NCBI GenBank assembly: GCA_937895645.1
Contig: CALBKQ010000129.1
Location: 1-19,398, forward strand
Length of the DNA stretch: 19,398 nucleotides
Direction: 5' to 3'
From: an uncultured Clostridia bacterium
GTDB lineage: Bacteria; Bacillota; Clostridia; Oscillospirales; Acutalibacteraceae
Part shown: piece by piece, positions 8,187 to 14,838 of the stretch
Numbering within the stretch: position 1 is the first letter of the stretch
How the letters are laid out: every line of letters begins with the position of its first letter
Made by a program: the position numbers and the translations under genes
The notes under the pieces: model-generated
What the model was told of the DNA's origin: nothing
Database searches by the model: none
The model's input: the letters and a program-made list of their open reading frames with translations, nothing else

Positions 8187-9014
8187 TTAGTCAGCCTTAT
8201 CTTCTTGCTTTTGAAATTCGGACTCAAAAATCACATTGTCCCCTACCGACATAATTGTAGGATTTGTAAAAGAATAATCTTTATCAATAAACACATCCAA
8301 AACATAACCATCATTTATTTTTCTCGTATGTTCAGTACCCTGATAGCTAAAGCTATATCGGTCAGCATCTAAATTTGCACCAAACATTACAATGATGGTT
8401 TCTCCGTTAGTTCCAAAACAGTACAAGCCCAAACCAAATTCGCTTTCCAATGGTCCTCCAGACCCACCAATATTTTCAATCCTGTTTTCAAATAACTTAT
8501 TTCTTTCATACAACAACATATATGAATTTTCATCATCTGCAAACAAATATGCAATCTTGTCGCTATTCTGCGTTATTGCAATACAATCTATTTCTTCATT
8601 TTCAGAAAATGATATAGCCTGCTCTCTTACCTTCTCAAAATCCTTTTCCGAAATCGTTGAAAAATAATGATATGCAGGATATGAACAGATTAAACCAACA
8701 AGAATAATTAAAACTAAAATGATTGCAACCATGATTTTGACTTTTGACTTTTTCAAAGTCATTACAATCACTTCATTGGAAGCAGTATGTATTTCTTCTT
8801 CACATATTCTTTCGCCTTTTAAGATTTCTGTTACCGAAACTCCAAGCACTTCTGAAAGTGGCAACAACATTGACACATCAGGTGCACTTCTGCCTGTCTC
8901 CCATTTTGAAACTGCTTTATCTGTTACATTCAACTTTTCAGCCAAATCTTTTTGACTATAATTCAGTTCTTTTCTTAACACAGAAATAAACTGACCAGTT
9001 TTTTTATTATTCAT
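8187..9014 (-). CDS. XRE-family transcriptional regulator with a C-terminal membrane anchor and extracytoplasmic domain
   Basis: A 275-residue protein with an N-terminal Cro/C1-type helix-turn-helix at about residues 7-61 (Y-S-Q-K-D-L-A-E-K-L-N-V-T-D-K-A-V-S-K-W-E), the canonical XRE pattern. After a linker, residues about 93-117 form one strongly hydrophobic membrane segment, followed by ~155 residues that would lie outside the membrane. That tail contains glycine-rich and aromatic strand-like segments that I do not recognise. The start at 9014 is supported by AGGAG eight bases upstream on the minus strand. It is divergent from yabP, and a perfect palindrome lies between them, so it may control itself and perhaps yabP. 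The ligand or stress sensed is unknown; a one-component membrane sensor is inference. Confidence 0.85.
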   Translation of the reverse strand: MNNKKTGQFISVLRKELNYSQKDLAEKLNVTDKAVSKWETGRSAPDVSMLLPLSEVLGVSVTEILKGERICEEEIHTASNEVIVMTLKKSKVKIMVAIILVLIILVGLICSYPAYHYFSTISEKDFEKVREQAISFSENEEIDCIAITQNSDKIAYLFADDENSYMLLYERNKLFENRIENIGGSGGPLESEFGLGLYCFGTNGETIIVMFGANLDADRYSFSYQGTEHTRKINDGYVLDVFIDKDYSFTNPTIMSVGDNVIFESEFQKQEDKAD

Positions 9015-9033
9015 AGCACCATCTCCTGATAAT

Positions 9034-9062
9034 AAAATATCATAAAAACACTAAAAAGTCAC
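9034..9062 (-). promoter_or_regulatory. Candidate sigma-A promoter for the XRE regulator
   Basis: Read on the minus strand: -35 GTGACT (4 of 6), a 17-base spacer, and an extended -10 TGA-TATTTT (4 of 6). The predicted start falls on the Shine-Dalgarno, giving a very short leader, which weakens the call. Confidence 0.35.
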
Positions 9063-9063
9063 C

Positions 9064-9076
9064 CTACTGTCAGTAG
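9064..9076. promoter_or_regulatory. Perfect palindrome CTACTG-T-CAGTAG, candidate operator
   Basis: A 6+1+6 inverted repeat without mismatch, directly upstream of the candidate -35 of the XRE regulator and between two divergent genes. Position and symmetry suit a dimeric helix-turn-helix repressor. Binding is inferred only. Confidence 0.4.
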
Positions 9077-9134
9077 AATAGAGAACAAAATCCCCCTTCA
9101 AACAAACTATAATTTATCAAACTATTTTATATTG

Positions 9135-9163
9135 TCATACCTTTGTCCTTTCACTCATACACT
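9135..9163 (+). promoter_or_regulatory. Sigma-E-like sporulation promoter for yabP-yabQ
   Basis: The -35-like TCATACC (9135-9141) and -10 CATACACT (9156-9163) are 14 bases apart. The -10 fits the mother-cell sigma-E consensus CATACANT fully, and the -35 keeps its ATA core. yabP is known to be sigma-E-controlled in B. subtilis. The predicted start is only a few bases before AAAGGAGG, giving a very short leader. Confidence 0.5.
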
Positions 9164-9187
9164 TTAAGTAAAAGGAGGTCTATACCT

Positions 9188-9469
9188 ATGACAGATGAAA
9201 AAAACATTCACAAATTGCCCCACAATATCATTATGGAGGACCGTATAAAACTTTCCGTTTCGGGCGTTACTGATATTGATTCCTTTGACGAACAAACTAT
9301 AATTGCCATTACAGATTCAGGTGAACTTACAATTCGTGGTTGGAATCTTCACATAACACGCTTAAATCTTGAGCAAAGTGAACTTATGGTTGATGGTGAA
9401 ATCTCATCACTTACATATACTGACACCCGTCCAAAAGCACAGGGATTTTTCGCTAAGGTGTTAAGATGA
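9188..9469 (+). CDS. yabP: Spore coat/cortex assembly protein YabP
   Basis: A 93-residue protein with the YabP-family pattern: H-N-I-I-M-E-D-R near the start, L-S-V-S-G-V-T-D-I-D-S-F-D-E, then G-E-L-T-I-R-G-W-N-L-H-I and L-N-L-E-Q-S-E-L. YabP is a small mother-cell protein needed for normal spore formation in Bacillus and conserved in spore-forming Clostridia. The start ATG 9188 is chosen because AAAGGAGG (9171-9178) lies nine bases upstream; an upstream in-frame start at 9143 has no ribosome site and would place the promoter inside the gene. The stop overlaps yabQ in an ATGA arrangement. Its presence indicates that the organism, or a recent ancestor, makes endospores. Confidence 0.92.
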   Translation: MTDEKNIHKLPHNIIMEDRIKLSVSGVTDIDSFDEQTIIAITDSGELTIRGWNLHITRLNLEQSELMVDGEISSLTYTDTRPKAQGFFAKVLR

Positions 9470-10020
9470 CAGATTATCTTTATGGGTTAAGTTTAGCAAC
9501 TCAAACAAAAAACTTTCTATTGTCCCTCGGTTTTGGCTTTATTATGGGCATTTTTTATGACTTGTTCCGTATTGTCAGAATAAGTATAAGCAAAGGCAAA
9601 ATTGCAACGGTGATTTCAGATATTCTTTATTGTATTTTTCTGTGCTTTTCCCTTATGCTTTTCTGCCTTACCGTAAACGAAGGTGAAATTCGTCTTTATT
9701 TATTACTTGGCAGTTTGGCAGGATTTTTTGTATATTACTTCTCTTTAGGAGTAATTATATTCTCATTCAGTGAAAAACTTATTTCAGTTGTCAAAAAAAT
9801 TATAAAATCTGTTTTTAATGTGCTTTCTTATCCCTTCAAATTTGTTTTTGGTAAATTGAGGAAATTGTTTAACAACTTATCAATAAAAAGACGAAAAAAC
9901 ACGAAAAACATCAAAAATAAATCAAAATTCCTCTTGAAAGTAAATAAACTGTTGTTGTATAATTTATTTGTAAAGAAGCAACATCCGACAAAGCGAGATT
10001 TCAATGAAAGTGAGGAATGA
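9466..10020 (+). CDS. yabQ: Spore cortex biosynthesis protein YabQ
   Basis: A 184-residue membrane protein. Residues about 16-36, 46-68 and 74-98 form three to four hydrophobic segments, with the family-typical G-I-F-Y-D-L-F-R-I-V-R just after the first. The C-terminal ~80 residues are very lysine/arginine-rich and probably cytoplasmic. YabQ is required for spore cortex formation in B. subtilis and localises to the outer forespore membrane there. The ATGA overlap with yabP implies translational coupling and the same mother-cell expression; the stop overlaps or nearly touches the divIC-like start. Confidence 0.9.
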   Translation: MTDYLYGLSLATQTKNFLLSLGFGFIMGIFYDLFRIVRISISKGKIATVISDILYCIFLCFSLMLFCLTVNEGEIRLYLLLGSLAGFFVYYFSLGVIIFSFSEKLISVVKKIIKSVFNVLSYPFKFVFGKLRKLFNNLSIKRRKNTKNIKNKSKFLLKVNKLLLYNLFVKKQHPTKRDFNESEE

Positions 10021-10022
10021 TT

Positions 10023-10337
10023 ATGGCAACAAAACGTAAAGCACCTGCTAAAAAGAAAAAGCAAAGCAGAAGTTTTATTCTTACTCTTGCTCTTATTCTT
10101 GTTGTTGGCTACTTTATTATTACCATAATCGACTTGCAACTTGAAATCCGCGACCGTAAAGAAGTCTATGAACAGTTAGACAGTGAGTATGAGCAGATTG
10201 TTACAAATAATAATCGTCTTCAAGCAATTGTTGATAATGAAGATAAAAGTGCTTATATGGAACAAGTTGCCCGTGAAAAGCTGGGTTTTATTATGCCTAA
10301 CGAAAAAGTGTTCTATGACATTACACCGGGTGCGTAA
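10023..10337 (+). CDS. divIC: Septum formation initiator DivIC/FtsB-like protein
   Basis: About 104 residues: a lysine-rich N-terminal tail (K-R-K-A-P-A-K-K-K-K), one membrane segment (S-F-I-L-T-L-A-L-I-L-V-V-G-Y), a coiled coil with repeated E/Q/L heptads, and the conserved end A-R-E-K-L-G-F-I-M-P-N-E-K-V-F-Y. This is the DivIC/FtsB pattern; the family bridges FtsL and DivIB in the divisome. GAGGA (10012-10016) sits six bases from ATG 10023 but directly abuts ATG 10017, so 10023 is the better start. It follows yabQ as in B. subtilis, where the order yabP-yabQ-divIC-yabR is conserved. Being downstream of a sporulation promoter, it probably needs another promoter for vegetative expression; none was identified with confidence. 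Confidence 0.88.
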   Translation: MATKRKAPAKKKKQSRSFILTLALILVVGYFIITIIDLQLEIRDRKEVYEQLDSEYEQIVTNNNRLQAIVDNEDKSAYMEQVAREKLGFIMPNEKVFYDITPGA

Positions 10338-10389
10338 AATCGATACAATCGACTTTGCTTTAAGGATTTTTAGGGGGATTTTCTAATCT

Positions 10390-10842
10390 ATGCAGCTTGA
10401 CATGGATACCGTTTATGAAGGAACGGTTACGGGGTTAACAAATTTTGGTGCTTTTGTAAAACTTGACAATGGCACAACAGGTATGGTACATATTTCCGAG
10501 GTTGCGGCTGAATATGTAAGTGACATTAACGAGCACTTGGCTGAAGGTGACAAAGTTAAAGTCAAAGTTATTGAAATCAACGAAAAAGGCAAGGTAAGTC
10601 TTTCAATAAAAAAGGCATTACCACAACCTGAAAAGCCAAAACCGGCAAAACCAAAAACTCAGAACAGAAACGGAAACAAAGGTTGGAAAGGTGCCGTACA
10701 GGAAGAACAGAACGCACCTATGTCTTTTGAAGATATGATGGCTAAATTCAAAACCCAGAGTGAAGATAAGTTCAGCGACTTGAATCGCAACGCAAACAAG
10801 CGTGGAACTCGCAGTAACGGTTATCGCAGAGGAAGTAAATAA
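10390..10842 (+). CDS. yabR: S1-domain RNA-binding protein, YabR family
   Basis: A 150-residue protein with one S1 (OB-fold) RNA-binding domain at residues about 6-75: G-T-V-T-G-L-T-N-F-G-A-F-V, T-G-M-V-H-I-S-E-V and K-V-I-E-I-N-E-K-G-K-V-S-L-S-I-K-K. The tail is lysine/proline-rich, then basic and probably disordered, as in YabR/general-stress S1 proteins. AGGGGG (10372-10377) lies 12 bases before ATG 10390, a little long, but an in-frame stop at 10384 excludes earlier starts; ATG 10402 is the alternative. Position after divIC matches B. subtilis. The family's exact role is not settled; ribosome or RNA association is likely. Confidence 0.88.
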   Translation: MQLDMDTVYEGTVTGLTNFGAFVKLDNGTTGMVHISEVAAEYVSDINEHLAEGDKVKVKVIEINEKGKVSLSIKKALPQPEKPKPAKPKTQNRNGNKGWKGAVQEEQNAPMSFEDMMAKFKTQSEDKFSDLNRNANKRGTRSNGYRRGSK

Positions 10843-10845
10843 TAT

Positions 10846-10873
10846 AAGGGCAGTTTATCTGCCCTTTAGTTTT
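10846..10873 (+). terminator. Intrinsic terminator-like hairpin after yabR
   Basis: Stem AAGGGCAG (10846-10853) and CTGCCCTT (10859-10866) with a 5-base loop, followed by an interrupted T run (TAGTTTT). It starts 3 bases after the yabR stop and ends about 20 bases before the next start codon. The broken T run suggests partial termination. Confidence 0.65.
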
Positions 10874-10885
10874 AGGTTGATAAAT

Positions 10886-11728
10886 ATGAAAGAAATTTTA
10901 TGCTCACAAATTACTGACACAATTAAAGAGTTATGTATTACAGCAAATAAGATTTTGCCTGACGATTTGGTTTGTCGCATTAAAAATGGTTATGAAAATG
11001 AAGAAAACACCTTGCCAAAAAGCGTAATGAGTGATTTGCTTCACAATCTTGACTGTGCAAAAGAACTTAACATTCCAATTTGTCAGGATACAGGTATGGC
11101 GGTAGTTTTTGCCGAAATTGGTCAGGATGTTCATATTGTAGGCGGTGATTTTGAAAACGCTGTCAACGAAGGTGTGCGTCAGGGTTACATTGACGGACTT
11201 TTACGAAAATCCATTGTCCGTGACCCTCTTGACCGTGTAAACACAAACGATAACACACCTGCTGTTATTCACACAAGAATTGTTTCGGGCGAAAGTGTTA
11301 AACTCACTGTTGCGCCAAAAGGCTTTGGCAGTGAAAATATGAGCAGAATAAAAATGTTTACACCATCTGCCACCAAAGAAGATATTATGAATTTTATTGT
11401 TGAAACAGTGAAAATTGCAGGTGGCAATCCTTGTCCACCTATCGTATTAGGTGTTGGCATTGGTGGAGATTTTGAATACTGTGCATATCTTTCAAAAAAG
11501 GCACTTTGTCGTAATACTGATGAAAAAAACGCAAACCCATTTTATGCTCAAATGGAAACAGATTTGCTTGAAAAAATCAACAACACAAACATTGGTCCAC
11601 AAGGCTTTGGCGGTAACACAACTGCCCTTGCAGTAAACATTGAAACTGCACCTACACATATTGCAGGACTTCCCGTTGCAGTCAATGTTGGTTGCCATGT
11701 TACACGCCACGCAACTGCCGTGTTGTAA
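10886..11728 (+). CDS. Fumarate hydratase class I, alpha (iron-sulfur) subunit
   Basis: A 280-residue protein matching the N-terminal/alpha part of two-subunit class I fumarases (TtdA/FumA-type), which hydrate fumarate to malate with a 4Fe-4S cluster. Cluster-ligand cysteines are visible in I-C-Q-D-T-G-M (about residue 71), in G-G-N-P-C-P-P (around 179) and in V-N-V-G-C-H near the C-terminus. The start ATG 10886 gives the usual N-terminus M-K-E-I and normal length; an upstream extension to 10802 would run into yabR. The ribosome site is weak (AGGT). The gene normally has a ~180-residue beta-subunit gene directly downstream; here the next gene is hpf. The partner must be elsewhere, or the protein works alone or on another dicarboxylate such as tartrate. 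Confidence 0.88.
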   Translation: MKEILCSQITDTIKELCITANKILPDDLVCRIKNGYENEENTLPKSVMSDLLHNLDCAKELNIPICQDTGMAVVFAEIGQDVHIVGGDFENAVNEGVRQGYIDGLLRKSIVRDPLDRVNTNDNTPAVIHTRIVSGESVKLTVAPKGFGSENMSRIKMFTPSATKEDIMNFIVETVKIAGGNPCPPIVLGVGIGGDFEYCAYLSKKALCRNTDEKNANPFYAQMETDLLEKINNTNIGPQGFGGNTTALAVNIETAPTHIAGLPVAVNVGCHVTRHATAVL

Positions 11729-11755
11729 AAAATAAATAAAATTTAATTAAAACTA

Positions 11756-11784
11756 TTTATTTTTCTGTGCATATATGCTACAAT
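11756..11784 (+). promoter_or_regulatory. Extended -10 promoter for hpf
   Basis: TGC-TACAAT (11776-11784) is an extended -10 with 5 of 6 consensus bases; the -35 TTTATT, 17 bases upstream, is weak. It lies about 55 bases before the hpf start, in a gap that otherwise holds no gene. Confidence 0.55.
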
Positions 11785-11790
11785 AATAGT

Positions 11791-11806
11791 GAACAAGAGA
11801 TTGTTC
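11791..11806 (+). promoter_or_regulatory. Perfect inverted repeat GAACAA-GAGA-TTGTTC at the predicted hpf transcript start
   Basis: Six-base arms with a four-base loop, beginning seven bases after the -10. It could be an operator overlapping the transcription start or a 5'-end RNA hairpin. It lacks a following T run, so it is not a terminator. Confidence 0.4.
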
Positions 11807-11837
11807 AAAAAATTTCATACGCAAAGGAGATGTCGTT

Positions 11838-12362
11838 GTGAATATTACTATTATCGGACGTAAATGCACCCCAAGAGAGAGTTTTAAGAACAGAGCAGAA
11901 GAAAAACTTCGTAAGGTTGAGAAATTCTTCGGACCTGACGCAACGGCTAAAATCACTGCAACTGTTGAAAAGAACGATAAAATCTGTGAAATTACTCTTA
12001 CAAAAAAGAGTATGATTTTCCGTGCACAAGAACGCAGTGACGATTTAGAAGATGCTCTTGATATGTGCGTCGACTCACTTGTTCGCCAAATCAGAAAGAA
12101 CAAGACTCGTATTGAAAGAAAACTTCGTGATGTTTCTTTTGATGACATTTTTGTTGCAGATGACTTTGACGAAGAAGAGTTTGAAGTAGTCAGAACAAAA
12201 ACCGTTGTATTAAAGCCTGAATCTGTTGAAGAGGCAATTTTACAAATGGAACTTTTAGGGCATATGTTTTATATGTTCCGCAACGCTGAAACTGATGACA
12301 TCTGCGTTGTTTATAAGAGAAATGACGGAGGTTACGGCGTAATCGAGCCGGATTTTGAATAA
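11838..12362 (+). CDS. hpf: Ribosome hibernation promoting factor, long form
   Basis: A 174-residue protein starting at GTG 11838 with a strong AAAGGAGA seven to eight bases upstream. The N-terminal ~100 residues are the S30AE/YfiA domain (M-N-I-T-I-I-G-R-K, R-A-E-E-K-L-R-K-V-E-K-F-F, D-D-L-E-D-A-L-D). The C-terminal ~55 residues (V-V-R-T-K-T-V-V-L-K-P, E-E-A-I-L-Q-M-E-L-L-G-H-M-F-Y-M-F-R-N) form the dimerisation domain of long HPF, which makes inactive 100S ribosome dimers in Firmicutes under starvation. It has its own promoter with an inverted repeat and is followed at once by a strong terminator, so it looks like a single-gene unit. Length is near the usual 175-190 residues. Confidence 0.95.
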   Translation: MNITIIGRKCTPRESFKNRAEEKLRKVEKFFGPDATAKITATVEKNDKICEITLTKKSMIFRAQERSDDLEDALDMCVDSLVRQIRKNKTRIERKLRDVSFDDIFVADDFDEEEFEVVRTKTVVLKPESVEEAILQMELLGHMFYMFRNAETDDICVVYKRNDGGYGVIEPDFE

Positions 12363-12374
12363 AAAGTGAACTTC

Positions 12375-12402
12375 GGCGGTGGGAAAACCCCACCGCCTTT
12401 TT
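12375..12402 (+). terminator. Strong intrinsic terminator after hpf
   Basis: GC-rich 9-bp stem GGCGGTGGG (12375-12383) and CCCACCGCC (12389-12397), a 5-base loop and TTTTT (12398-12402). It ends only 15 bases before the GH30 start codon. Confidence 0.9.
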
Positions 12403-12417
12403 ATTAAGGTGAAAAAT

Positions 12418-14019
12418 ATGAAGAAAGCATTGAAATTTATAATTCCCGTAATTGCAGTTATACTTGCAGTTACCATTGCTGTGTTAGGAGTTTTTTATGA
12501 AAAGATTTTCTATAATACAGACTGGTACATAAAAAAATCACAGACTGCTGATGTAAAACTCACTATTGACGCAAACAAGAAAGGTGAAACTCTTGATGGT
12601 TTCGGTGCTTCTGCTTGTTGGTGGTCACAGTTTGCAGGCGACAGTGAATATGCAGAAGAAATTGCAAAACTTCTTTACAGTAAAGAGGGATTAGGTCTTA
12701 ATATTTACCGTTACAATATCGGCGCAGGGTCTAAAGATAACCCGAATACTAAAATTACAAATCCTTGGCGTCAAACCGAAAGCTTTTATGTGCTTAACGA
12801 AGAAACAGGCAAATTCGAATATGACTTTACCCGTGACGCAGCAGCACAAAAGTTTTTAGACCTTTGTCTTTCTTATGGTTGTATTGATACTGTTGTACTA
12901 TTTGCGAATTCACCACACTACTCTATGACTCTTAATGGAAAAGCTTATGGCAACGAAAATTGGTGGGTAAGCAATATTGCACCTGAAAATTATGAAGCAT
13001 ATGCAGAATACCTTGTTACCATTGCAGAATACTTTATTAAAAAAGGTGTGCCTGTTAAATACATAAGCCCAATTAACGAGCCAAACTGGTCTTGGGGTGT
13101 TGCAGGTGTAAATCAGAGTCAGGAGGGTTGTTTCTACAACTCTGAAGACATTTATGCAGTATATAAGGCAGTTGTTAAAGAAATTAAAGAGAGAAATCTT
13201 GATGTTAAACTTGCAGGTCCGGAGTCAGGTGAAATAGGTCATAGACTTTATGAATGGTTTGATTATCTTTATAAAGACCCAGAAATCCGCCCATATCTTG
13301 GCGCATTGTCATACCATAGTTATTGGTCAGATGATTTAGTAAACAATAAAATAGGTCTTGGCAACTGGATTAAAGAAAATGTTGATGATATAACCGTTGA
13401 AATGTCAGAATGGTGTCACCTTCCTTGTGACGCACCTATTGATTCTATTGACGGCGCACTTCGTCAGGCTCGCGTTATGGCAAACGACTTGAATTTCACT
13501 AATATCAACTCGTGGACTGCATGGGTAGGTGTTAACGGAATCGGCATTGGTGATGATGGCAAAAAATACTCCGACGGACTTCTTGCTGCAACTGACGATT
13601 TCAGCGAATATGAAATTGATATGAGATATTACGCAGTTGCTCATTTCAGCAAATTCATTCCAAAAGGCAGCATTAAAATCTCAACTGAAAAGAATATTAA
13701 TGATGTAATCAAAACAGTTGAAGAAAAAGACGGTGCAGAAAATATTACCCTTATGAAATACGGGGTAAACTACGTTTCATACCTTACCCCTGATAACAAA
13801 ATTGTTACAGTTGTGGTAAACGAGGGAATTGGCAGAAATATTAAATTCAAAGTTGATGCTCAGCATATGAGCGTTTTCACAACAACACAAGATGCGAAAT
13901 TGCAACAAACCTATGAGGGTGAAATCAAAGAAATCGAACTCCCTGAAAAGAGTATTATGACAATCGTTTTCCAAAACGACTCTTTCAGCCGAACAGAAAC
14001 ACAAACTGAAAAGGAATAA
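12418..14019 (+). CDS. Membrane-anchored GH30-family glycoside hydrolase
   Basis: A 533-residue protein. Residues 1-6 are basic and about 7-26 hydrophobic (F-I-I-P-V-I-A-V-I-L-A-V), giving a signal peptide or uncleaved anchor; no lipobox is evident. The body resembles GH30 glucosylceramidase/xylanase-like enzymes: G-F-G-A-S near the barrel start, P-I-N-E-P-N-W-S-W with the acid/base at about E221, and V-E-M-S-E-W with the nucleophile at about E331, followed by a C-terminal beta-sandwich. ATG 12418 is chosen because AAGGTG lies seven bases upstream and the signal sequence begins there; an upstream start at 12379 would overlap the terminator. It likely acts outside the cell on a beta-linked glycan, but the subfamily and substrate are not decided. 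No transporter is adjacent. Confidence 0.88.
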   Translation: MKKALKFIIPVIAVILAVTIAVLGVFYEKIFYNTDWYIKKSQTADVKLTIDANKKGETLDGFGASACWWSQFAGDSEYAEEIAKLLYSKEGLGLNIYRYNIGAGSKDNPNTKITNPWRQTESFYVLNEETGKFEYDFTRDAAAQKFLDLCLSYGCIDTVVLFANSPHYSMTLNGKAYGNENWWVSNIAPENYEAYAEYLVTIAEYFIKKGVPVKYISPINEPNWSWGVAGVNQSQEGCFYNSEDIYAVYKAVVKEIKERNLDVKLAGPESGEIGHRLYEWFDYLYKDPEIRPYLGALSYHSYWSDDLVNNKIGLGNWIKENVDDITVEMSEWCHLPCDAPIDSIDGALRQARVMANDLNFTNINSWTAWVGVNGIGIGDDGKKYSDGLLAATDDFSEYEIDMRYYAVAHFSKFIPKGSIKISTEKNINDVIKTVEEKDGAENITLMKYGVNYVSYLTPDNKIVTVVVNEGIGRNIKFKVDAQHMSVFTTTQDAKLQQTYEGEIKEIELPEKSIMTIVFQNDSFSRTETQTEKE

Positions 14020-14054
14020 AAATTAAGGCAGTTCGTTTGAACTGCCTTAATTTT
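14019..14054. terminator. Bidirectional intrinsic terminator between convergent genes
   Basis: A perfect 14-bp stem (14021-14034 with 14039-14052), extendable to 16 bp using flanking A/T pairs, with the loop GTTT. A-runs on the left and T-runs on the right suit termination in both directions. The structure touches the stop codons of both the GH30 gene and the minus-strand phosphoesterase. Confidence 0.88.
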
Positions 14055-14742
14055 ATATCTTCTCACCTGTTTCGCCGTTTACAATATCTTTGAACACTGC
14101 TCGGTGAGTTTTTGAAATGTATTTATCAATATGAAGTGAGCCGAAATACCATTTTCTGAATTTGCATCCACCTGAAAGTTCCTCAAAATACGCATTAAGG
14201 GCAGTCACACGGTAGCCCGCAGTATCATTAAGATTTAAGAAACTCTTAACTTTAAGCGGGGGTTCGTGAGTGATAATCATATCAATATCATAACCTGCCA
14301 CTTCAAGATTTTCAGCGCCCTCTAAAAGTTCTTCTTGTGTAGGGATTTCGTCTTTTGACCAGGCATCTACATCTTTTCTTATGTCAATGTCAGAGCTTTC
14401 GCCACCACCCATTGTGAAAATACGCTGACCTTCAATCTGAAAAATCTGGCCACGCATAAGGTGATAAAGATTACCATAAATCTTATGCACCTTACCGCCA
14501 TTCCATTGACTGATTTCATAGTTTCCCAGCAAATCAAAGTTTTCGTGAGTACCATCAATAAAACAAATATTGTATTTTCTCTTGCCTAAATTCATTAAGA
14601 AGTCACGTTCTTGCTTTGTGTCATTCCACATAAAACCGAAATCTCCACATATAATCAATGTGTCGCCTTCTTTTAACTGTCGCAAATTAAATCGTGAAAG
14701 ACGCTTACGGTCCCCGTGAGTATCTCCTGTAATATAAATCAT
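14053..14742 (-). CDS. Calcineurin-like metallophosphoesterase, 229 residues (phage-type protein phosphatase-like)
   Basis: Metal-site motifs: G-D-T-H-G-D (6-11; D7, H9), C-G-D-F-G (32-36), G-T-H-E-N (64-68), I-T-H-E-P-P (157-162) and F-G-S-L-H (200-204). Two positions depart from the usual pattern: threonine replaces the asparagine of G-N-H-E, and serine replaces the first histidine of G-H-x-H. The family is related to lambda-type serine/threonine phosphatases, but its natural substrate is often unknown. No signal peptide, so cytoplasmic. The start has AAAGG about 12 bases upstream on the minus strand. The gene stands alone, convergent to GH30 and divergent from the carboxypeptidase. Confidence 0.82.
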   Translation of the reverse strand: MIYITGDTHGDRKRLSRFNLRQLKEGDTLIICGDFGFMWNDTKQERDFLMNLGKRKYNICFIDGTHENFDLLGNYEISQWNGGKVHKIYGNLYHLMRGQIFQIEGQRIFTMGGGESSDIDIRKDVDAWSKDEIPTQEELLEGAENLEVAGYDIDMIITHEPPLKVKSFLNLNDTAGYRVTALNAYFEELSGGCKFRKWYFGSLHIDKYISKTHRAVFKDIVNGETGEKI

Positions 14743-14765
14743 TTCAAAAAATTTCCTTTTCTGTA

Positions 14766-14794
14766 TCGACTAATAAAATTTATTGTGATATACT
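14766..14794 (+). promoter_or_regulatory. Candidate sigma-A promoter for the D-Ala-D-Ala carboxypeptidase
   Basis: -35 TCGACT (4 of 6), 17-base spacer and an extended -10 TGA-TATACT (5 of 6 with TG). It lies about 45 bases before the TTG start. I saw no clear sigma-F/G pattern here, although dacF is forespore-controlled in B. subtilis. Confidence 0.5.
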
Positions 14795-14838
14795 TATTCT
14801 ATAACTTTCGCAAAGATTTTTCAAGTGGGTGATTTGTT

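Noticed and set aside
9143..9187. Longer YabP start at 9143
   Set aside because: No ribosome site there; ATG 9188 has AAAGGAGG at good spacing and gives the family N-terminus.
10340..10352. Inverted repeat TCGAT-ACA-ATCGA between divIC and yabR
   Set aside because: Five-base arms and a three-base loop are too short to separate from chance.
10802..10885. Longer fumarase start at 10802
   Set aside because: It would overlap yabR and the terminator hairpin, and adds residues with no family likeness; ATG 10886 gives the normal length.
11791..11806. LexA (SOS) box before hpf
   Set aside because: Firmicute LexA sites are GAAC-N4-GTTC; here the GAAC and GTTC halves are eight bases apart.
11753..12148. 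131-codon minus-strand frame over hpf
   Set aside because: Shadow of the hpf coding strand; hpf has clear domains, promoter and ribosome site.
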